Source: Desulfobulbaceae bacterium
GTDB taxonomy: Bacteria > Desulfobacterota > Desulfobulbia > Desulfobulbales > Desulfobulbaceae
DNA: 9,665 bases
Reading direction: 5' to 3'
NCBI GenBank assembly: GCA_027011235.1
Contig: JALVAI010000173.1
Location: forward strand, 1-9,665
Position numbers and translations under genes: made by a program. Positions 5,008 through 9,665 of the stretch are shown piece after piece (position 1 is the stretch's first letter; every line of letters begins with the position of its first letter). A model generated the notes under the pieces. The model made no database searches and was not told where the DNA came from. It was given only the letters and a program-made list of their open reading frames with translations.

Positions 5008-7641
5008 TCATCCTTTCTCTTGCACGGCCTGAACATCTGTTTTCATCATCCGGAGCATTCTTGCCTGATCTGTCGTCAAGCCGAGCATTTTTTCCAGCAA
5101 CTCAAACGGGCTGACCCCTGCCCGCCCATGGGGATGGACAAGGACAAGTTCAATGGCGGTTTTATTGAGACTGATGGAAGTGACCAGGGGCCTGATATCC
5201 AGGGTTCGTCGTTTCCGCTTGCGAAAACGCTCGATGATACACTCCTTTGCGGCAAGAAATTTTTCTATCCTTCGCCGGAGTTCCTGCTCGGAAAGAACAG
5301 AACTGTCCGGAAAGGATGACCTCTCGATCCGATAGGTGGCCTCCAGATCTGACTGCTTCTGATTGGGGGCCGGAACAATTCGGTGTACGCGAATGGTTCG
5401 GGGAAATTCCCTGTTCAAGGCCTCGACCATGGCGGTGGTATCGGCAATTGGCCGGGCAAGATCCACCAGAAAATGTTCAACCAGGCTCTCCATGCCTACC
5501 GGCAGGGCCTGGCTGAATGACACCCGGGGCGAGGGGTTATAGCCCCTGGAAAAGAGGACCGGCAGACCGGCCCGGCGCAGGACCCGGAAGACCAGCTGCA
5601 ACAGTTCAAGGTGCCCGTAAAAACGGCTGTCGCCCAGCCTGGAGTAGTGGACCGCATAGCGAAAGGAGAGTTCTTCCTTTGTTGGTGACCTGGTTGCGGG
5701 CATGGCCGAGGGGCGGGGGCAGGACTTGAGTGTTTGCGGATAGATGGTGGCGAAATCACAGAGACCGCATTTTTGACACCCATGGTTTCGACAGTCAGGG
5801 GTGTAGCTCCGTTCCAGGGCACGATGCCATTCCTTTTCAAGAAATGACCTGTCCACCCCGCAATCAAGATGGTCCCAGGGCAGGGGTTCGTCCATGCTCC
5901 TGGCCCGGAGATAGGAATTCAGGTCCAGGCCGCATTGGTCGGCCGCATTTTGCCAGTTTTCCAACCGAAAATGTTCCGACCAGCCATCAAGACGCACGCC
6001 CGCGCGCCAGGCCGTTTCAATAAGCCGGCAGAGCTTGCGGTCACCCCGGGAAAAAACACCTTCGAGCAGGGAAATGTCGGCGTCGTGCCATTTCAGCTTA
6101 AACCCCTTTTTCGGCAGGATCTTTTTCAGACGGTTAAGACGCGCCCTTGCCTCTTCCAGTTCAAGCTGACCATGCCACTGAAAAGGGGTATGCGGCTTGG
6201 GAACAAAGCAGGCAACGCTGACATTTATCTGTACCCTGCCCTGTCCCCCGGCCTGGGCCCTGGCCTTTTTGGCAAGCTCAACTATGGCCTCCACGTCCTC
6301 TTCGGTTTCAGTGGGCAGACCGATCATAAAATAAAATTTTATCAGGTTCCAGCCAGCTCCAAAGGCATCACGGCAGGTGGCCAACAGATCCTCTTCGGTA
6401 ATACCCTTGTTGATCACCTCGCGCATGCGATCGGTACCGGCCTCGGGCGCCACCGTAAAGCCGGTCTTCCGCACCCGCTTGATCTGGGCGATGATTTCCG
6501 GGGTCAGGGTGCCAACCCGCATGGACGGCATGGAGACAGAGACGTATTCATCGGCAAACCGGTTCATCAAACTGGTCAACGCCTCGGGCAGGCAGGAATA
6601 ATCGCCGGTGGACAATGACAGCATGGCCAGTTCATCAAAACCGCTGTTTGTTATCCCCTCTTCGGCCAATTCAAGAATGTCCTCCACACTCCGTTCCCGG
6701 ACAGGACGGTAAATCATGCCTGCCTGGCAGAAACGGCACCCCCTGGTACAGCCGCGGGCAATCTCGATTCCCAGACGATCGTGAACAGGTTTGACGATCG
6801 GCACCAGCGGCTTTGACAACACCGCGGGATCGGGCAGTTTTGGTATTACCCGGCGGCGTACTGTTTCATATCCCTTTACCAGGGGTTGTATCCCAAGAAA
6901 TCTTTTTTTGCCGTCATACAGGGGCTGGAACAGGGATGGGACGTAGACCCCGTCTATGGCAGCCAGGACACGCAACACTTCATCCCTTGCCGTGTGCTCC
7001 TTTTTTGCCGCCAGCAGACACTCGCCCAGCTCGATAATGACCTCTTCGCCATCACCAAGGACAACGGCATCAAAAAAATCAGCAACCGGTTCCGGATTCA
7101 GGCAGCAGGAGCCGCCGCCGATAACCAGCGGATATTGTTGGTCGCGGTCAGCGGCCCGCAGGGGCAATCCCGCCAGATCGAGGATGGTGAGGATGTTGGT
7201 ATAACAGAGCTCATAGGGAAGGGTGAAACCGAGAACATCAAAATCAGCCAATGGCCGTCGTGATTCCAGGGCAAAAATGGGCAGGTCTTTTTCACGCAAG
7301 CGGGCCTCGAAATCGACATCCGGAGCATAGCAGCGCTGGGCCAGAAAACGATCATCCCGGTTAAGGATATGATAGAGAATCTGCAGGCCCTGGTGCGACA
7401 TCCCTATTTCATAGAGATCAGGGAAAACAAGACAAAAACGAACAGCCGCTTTGGACCAGGATTTATTGATGGAATTGAGTTCGCCGCCGATATATCGACC
7501 GGGTTTTTTCACCAGGGGCAGAATTGCCTCAATGGCTGCAAAGGGTGTGGCGTCCAGGCCGGGTTTTGTTTCGCCCCGGTTTCCCCGGCAACCGGTGGTT
7601 GAACGCTCCTGGTCGCCATCGGAAGAATTCTGATGTTTCAT
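5008..7641 (-). CDS. B12-binding-like radical SAM protein fused to DUF2344 (TIGR03960 plus TIGR03936)
   Basis: The 877-residue protein has three parts. An N-terminal region (about 40-260), starting LVKKPGRYIGGELNS, has a cobalamin-binding-like layout (FPDLYEIGMSHQGLQILY) but lacks a clear DxHxxG B12 motif. A radical SAM core follows, with the iron-sulfur motif C298-x3-C302-x2-C305 in RGCTRGCRFCQAG. The C-terminal DUF2344 domain (about 661 onward) carries SRGYNPSPRVSFSQALPVG. Between the last two is a cysteine cluster C617-x4-C622-x2-C625-x2-C628 that could hold a metal. The family is widespread in bacteria, and its two parts are separate proteins in some lineages. Its reaction is, to my knowledge, not established; some relatives lie beside RNase G genes, suggesting an RNA-related role, but no such neighbour is seen here. 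The ATG at 7641 gives a 30-residue hydrophilic lead before the conserved region and has only a weak AAGAAAAG ribosome site, so the true start could be slightly downstream. Confidence 0.93.
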   Translation of the reverse strand: MKHQNSSDGDQERSTTGCRGNRGETKPGLDATPFAAIEAILPLVKKPGRYIGGELNSINKSWSKAAVRFCLVFPDLYEIGMSHQGLQILYHILNRDDRFLAQRCYAPDVDFEARLREKDLPIFALESRRPLADFDVLGFTLPYELCYTNILTILDLAGLPLRAADRDQQYPLVIGGGSCCLNPEPVADFFDAVVLGDGEEVIIELGECLLAAKKEHTARDEVLRVLAAIDGVYVPSLFQPLYDGKKRFLGIQPLVKGYETVRRRVIPKLPDPAVLSKPLVPIVKPVHDRLGIEIARGCTRGCRFCQAGMIYRPVRERSVEDILELAEEGITNSGFDELAMLSLSTGDYSCLPEALTSLMNRFADEYVSVSMPSMRVGTLTPEIIAQIKRVRKTGFTVAPEAGTDRMREVINKGITEEDLLATCRDAFGAGWNLIKFYFMIGLPTETEEDVEAIVELAKKARAQAGGQGRVQINVSVACFVPKPHTPFQWHGQLELEEARARLNRLKKILPKKGFKLKWHDADISLLEGVFSRGDRKLCRLIETAWRAGVRLDGWSEHFRLENWQNAADQCGLDLNSYLRARSMDEPLPWDHLDCGVDRSFLEKEWHRALERSYTPDCRNHGCQKCGLCDFATIYPQTLKSCPRPSAMPATRSPTKEELSFRYAVHYSRLGDSRFYGHLELLQLVFRVLRRAGLPVLFSRGYNPSPRVSFSQALPVGMESLVEHFLVDLARPIADTTAMVEALNREFPRTIRVHRIVPAPNQKQSDLEATYRIERSSFPDSSVLSEQELRRRIEKFLAAKECIIERFRKRKRRTLDIRPLVTSISLNKTAIELVLVHPHGRAGVSPFELLEKMLGLTTDQARMLRMMKTDVQAVQEKG

Positions 7642-7770
7642 TGACTTTATTACTTTTCTTGCGTAAACTTTTTTTAGATGTAGAGTTCAAGGCTTACTTA
7701 ATGAATATTCCCTGATAAAACAATCCTTCCGTTTACCAAAACCGTTGTCCCTCATGGAAAGAGTCAAGCT
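7642..7770. other. AT-rich divergent spacer between the radical SAM and AMIN genes
   Basis: This 129-base spacer must carry promoters for both outward genes. On the plus strand GGAAAGAG (about 7756-7763) is a good ribosome site for the AMIN gene. TTGCGT around 7660 with TAGAGT downstream is a weak promoter candidate for the plus strand. No convincing promoter was found for the minus strand. Confidence 0.4.
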
Positions 7771-8937
7771 ATGAAGAAACTATCCGGCTTTGTTTTTTAC
7801 TCCTGCTGTTTCCTGATCTTTCTTCTTGTCCCTGTTCTGGCTGCGGAAAGGCCGACCCTGGAGAGTGTTGCCTTCAAGAAACTTGATGCAGACAGGGAAC
7901 AGGTAACATTTACGCTCAACGGCAGCTATATTCCAAAAACCTTTGCCATTAAAGGAAAAAATCCACGGGTGGTGTTTGATTTTCCAAAGACGACCATAGC
8001 GCGGACAATGCCCAACTCCATACAAACCAATGGCGCCTATGTCAAAAAAATCCGTATCGGTCTGCATACCGGAGACCATCCGAAGACCAGAGTCGTTTTG
8101 GATCTTACTGATGAGCAGAAAATCGACTTTCAACAACATTTTGATCCGGCCGCCAATACATTGACTATCCTGATTTTCCCCCTCTCAAAGCCGCCGGCAA
8201 CAGGCGAAATTGACAACGGAAAAAAACCGAAACAGGCGGTGGGCAAACAGGAGGCGGAAAAGAAGAAGAAGGAGTCGGCCAAGGCCGGCACCTCTGCCGG
8301 ACTATCGCCTGCCGCGTCTTCTGCCACCAACCAACACGCCAAAACTTCAGCAAGGACCGCGCCAAAATCAGCCGCAACCAATACCCCAAGCGACATAAAG
8401 CGACAAGACAGCGTAAATAAGGCTGGGTTAGAAAAAACAGAGGCAGAGGCGGTTCCTGAACAAGATACAACCACGAAAAAGCCACAACCGACGGGAAGCA
8501 AACCGGTTGTTGCCAAAACCGCTGACCAGCCAGTGGCGAAGGACCAGGAAACACCGGTCCTTCAGTCCGTTACCTTTGACAACACGACAAATCGGGGCGA
8601 GATGATCCAGTTTAAACTGACCGATTTCCACCCGCCCACTGTCTTTGGTATTGAGGAAGGAGTCCCCCGGGTGGTCTGTGACTTTAAAAATACCAAGGCC
8701 GGTCCCTCTTTGAAAAATATCATTACGGCCAATGGCCGCTATGTAAAAACCATTCGCATAGGCCACCATAAGAACCCGGACAAGATTCGCGTGGTCATCG
8801 ATCTTGAGGCAAACAACAACTACGATCTGCAGCAGGTTTTTTTCAAGGAGGATGATCTATTTGTCATCATCGTCAACACAATGCACTCCGCCCCGACCGG
8901 GGAAACCGAAAAATCAGACTCCCGGCCCGGAAAATAG
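7771..8937 (+). CDS. Exported tandem AMIN-domain protein
   Basis: The 388-residue protein starts with a signal peptide (MKKLSGF, then hydrophobic FLIFLLVPVL; cleavage near A24/A25). Two AMIN domains follow, at about 28-137 and 262-372. They share the same landmarks in the same order: LESVAF versus LQSVTF, PRVVFDF versus PRVVCDF, NGAYVKKIRIG versus NGRYVKTIRIG, and RVVLDL versus RVVIDL. They are therefore an internal duplication. The linker (about 138-258) is low complexity, rich in Lys, Ala, Thr, Ser, Pro and Gln, and probably disordered. AMIN domains target periplasmic proteins such as N-acetylmuramoyl-L-alanine amidases and PilQ secretins to peptidoglycan. This protein has no amidase or secretin domain, so it is likely a cell-wall-binding scaffold. 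No lipobox is seen. It has its own ribosome site and appears monocistronic; its partner is unknown. Confidence 0.85.
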   Translation: MKKLSGFVFYSCCFLIFLLVPVLAAERPTLESVAFKKLDADREQVTFTLNGSYIPKTFAIKGKNPRVVFDFPKTTIARTMPNSIQTNGAYVKKIRIGLHTGDHPKTRVVLDLTDEQKIDFQQHFDPAANTLTILIFPLSKPPATGEIDNGKKPKQAVGKQEAEKKKKESAKAGTSAGLSPAASSATNQHAKTSARTAPKSAATNTPSDIKRQDSVNKAGLEKTEAEAVPEQDTTTKKPQPTGSKPVVAKTADQPVAKDQETPVLQSVTFDNTTNRGEMIQFKLTDFHPPTVFGIEEGVPRVVCDFKNTKAGPSLKNIITANGRYVKTIRIGHHKNPDKIRVVIDLEANNNYDLQQVFFKEDDLFVIIVNTMHSAPTGETEKSDSRPGK

Positions 8938-8963
8938 CTCCCAATGCTTTGTCGTTCATGACG

Positions 8964-8973
8964 AACTCGTAAA
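8964..8973 (+). repeat. Short repeat AACTCGTAAA, copy 1
   Basis: The ten-mer AACTCGTAAA recurs in the same orientation at 9492-9501. Copy 1 directly enters a ten-A run and overlaps a small inverted repeat, GTTC (8954-8957) with GAAC (8963-8966). It may be part of a dispersed intergenic repeat; two copies alone could be chance. Confidence 0.25.
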
Positions 8974-8995
8974 AAAAAAATCCGGACAATTTATT

Positions 8996-9030
8996 CGGGA
9001 TGGAGCAACTTGTTTACTTGTTCCATCTCG
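8996..9030 (+). terminator. Strong hairpin downstream of the AMIN gene
   Basis: Positions 8996-9008 pair with 9018-9030 in a 13-base-pair stem including two G-U pairs, closing a nine-base loop CTTGTTTAC. It lies 59 bases past the AMIN stop. The T-rich sequence after it (TTATTTCTGTTTTTA, starting about eight bases later) is not a classical uninterrupted T-run. It may be a weak terminator or an RNA 3'-end stabiliser. Confidence 0.4.
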
Positions 9031-9491
9031 CCAAATTATTTCTGTTTTTAGTCACCATCCAGGAATGTTTCTTGCCTTTACAGACCACATTGTGTACCAT
9101 CATACCACACCATGTGCCACAGAATAGGACTTTATTAAAAAATACTTTCCTGATTACCACTAAAGCTCAGCTTGAATGAAATCAGGGATACCATCGCTTT
9201 TCTTAAAAATGAATAGACCTGAAATCAGGCAGAAGCGCTGCTAAATACAATTGGAGATTATCGCTGTATTGATGTTATCCCTCGTTGCTGGGAATGGTGG
9301 CAATCAAAAATACTTTTGTTTATCGCTTGAAATTTCCCTAATTCAGGCTTTTATCATTTTAACTGTACTCCAGTATCAATAAAAATAGACTTTCCCCTTG
9401 TACCTGGCGAAAAAAAGATATATAAGCACAAATGATTTGGCTCATAAGCCTGCCTTAACCGGCGCGCAAGATGACTGGATAAAGGGTGATA

Positions 9492-9501
9492 AACTCGTAA
9501 A
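9492..9501 (+). repeat. Short repeat AACTCGTAAA, copy 2
   Basis: Second copy of the ten-mer found at 8964-8973, here within GATAAACTCGTAAATAGTCG. It lies about 48 bases before the foldable segment at the window's right end. Confidence 0.25.
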
Positions 9502-9548
9502 TAGTCGTAACAATTACTTAAGATAACCTAACAAAAACGCAGATATAC

Positions 9549-9665
9549 ATGCCTCTGGAGCGTAGCAAAAACGCCGAGGAATGGTGTTTCGGTGCGGGTC
9601 TTGATTATACAGGTAGTATGCCTACGAATCGCCCCGGGACACACGAGGCAGTAGATCGAAGTTTT
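9549..9665 (+). CDS. Open frame running off the window, unrecognised (partial)
   Basis: From the ATG at 9549 there are 39 codons without a stop to the window edge, beginning MPLERSKNAEEWCFG and later GSMPTNRPGTHEAVDRSF. An in-frame TAA at 9519 limits any upstream extension. No ribosome site precedes it and I do not recognise the peptide. GC rises sharply compared with the preceding 450 bases, which can mark a gene start. The same bases also fold into stable hairpins (9552-9579 and 9584-9642), so a structured RNA is an equal possibility. Confidence 0.25.
   Translation, partial: MPLERSKNAEEWCFGAGLDYTGSMPTNRPGTHEAVDRSF
9552..9642 (+). ncRNA. Possible structured RNA element at the right edge
   Basis: Two adjacent foldable units are visible. 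In the first, CCTC (9552-9555) pairs with GAGG (9576-9579) and GCGT (9560-9563) with ACGC (9571-9574). In the second, GTGTTTCGG (9584-9592) pairs over nine bases, two of them G-U, with CCGGGACAC (9634-9642), enclosing a smaller hairpin AGGTA-GTA-TGCCT. It matches no riboswitch or housekeeping RNA consensus I can recall, and the sequence continues outside the window. Confidence 0.25.

Larger units (their letters stand above)
8938..9548. other. AT-rich region with no convincing gene
   Basis: About 610 bases with frequent stops in all six frames. Only short open frames occur, for example a 36-codon plus frame from about 9269 and a 28-codon minus frame near 9440-9360, with no ribosome sites or recognisable motifs. 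It holds a ten-A run (8971-8980), one strong hairpin (8996-9030) and short direct repeats such as TGAAATCAGG (9177-9186 and 9220-9229). The lower GC than the flanking genes suggests decayed or acquired DNA, but no insertion-sequence ends or transposase remnants were recognised. Confidence 0.5.

Noticed and set aside
8804..9127. A 107-residue frame overlapping the end of the AMIN gene
   Set aside because: Half of it lies in another frame of the AMIN gene. The rest is low-complexity sequence with no ribosome site.
9269..9379. A 36-codon plus-strand frame in the AT-rich tail
   Set aside because: No ribosome site, no recognisable motif, and a length expected by chance.
9040..9548. tRNA, CRISPR array or insertion-sequence ends in the tail
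   Set aside because: No cloverleaf with a T-loop consensus, no regularly spaced repeats and no paired terminal inverted repeats were found by eye.

Overview
The window looks like chromosomal DNA from a selenocysteine-using, anaerobic Desulfobacterota-type bacterium (Desulfobulbales-like). This is inferred from gene content: a TIGR03960/TIGR03936-type radical SAM fusion, a long TrpB2-type tryptophan synthase beta chain, and a probable small selenoprotein. No rRNA or other taxonomic marker is present, so the lineage is a judgement. Genes are moderately GC-rich. The spacers, and most of the last ~700 bases, are AT-rich.

Layout from left to right. (1) Positions 1-928, minus strand: a histone-deacetylase-family amidohydrolase, cut by the window edge just after its catalytic tyrosine. 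(2) Positions 929-1101: an AT-rich divergent promoter region with a TATAAT on each strand. (3) Positions 1102-2221, plus strand: a two-gene operon. The first gene encodes an 87-residue thioredoxin/glutaredoxin-fold protein whose active site reads U-P-R-C only if the in-frame TGA at 1147-1149 is decoded as selenocysteine. A GC-rich hairpin after that TGA fits a bacterial SECIS. The second gene, four bases later, encodes a secreted GH114-like glycosidase. (4) Positions 2251-4834, minus strand: a standalone TrpB2-type tryptophan synthase beta chain, followed after 19 bases by a periplasmic D-Ala-D-Ala carboxypeptidase of the PBP4/S13 family. (5) Positions 5008-7641, minus strand: an 877-residue radical SAM protein with a C-terminal DUF2344 domain. 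(6) Positions 7771-8937, plus strand: an exported protein with two AMIN domains joined by a long low-complexity linker. (7) Positions 8938-9665: an AT-rich stretch with a strong hairpin and short repeats, ending in a more GC-rich, foldable segment that is also an open reading frame running off the window.

Three genes concern the cell envelope: the GH114-like hydrolase, the PBP4-type peptidase and the tandem-AMIN protein. The most notable item is the selenoprotein. Standard gene calling would either drop it or start it at the ATG at 1159, removing its first beta strand and its redox centre.
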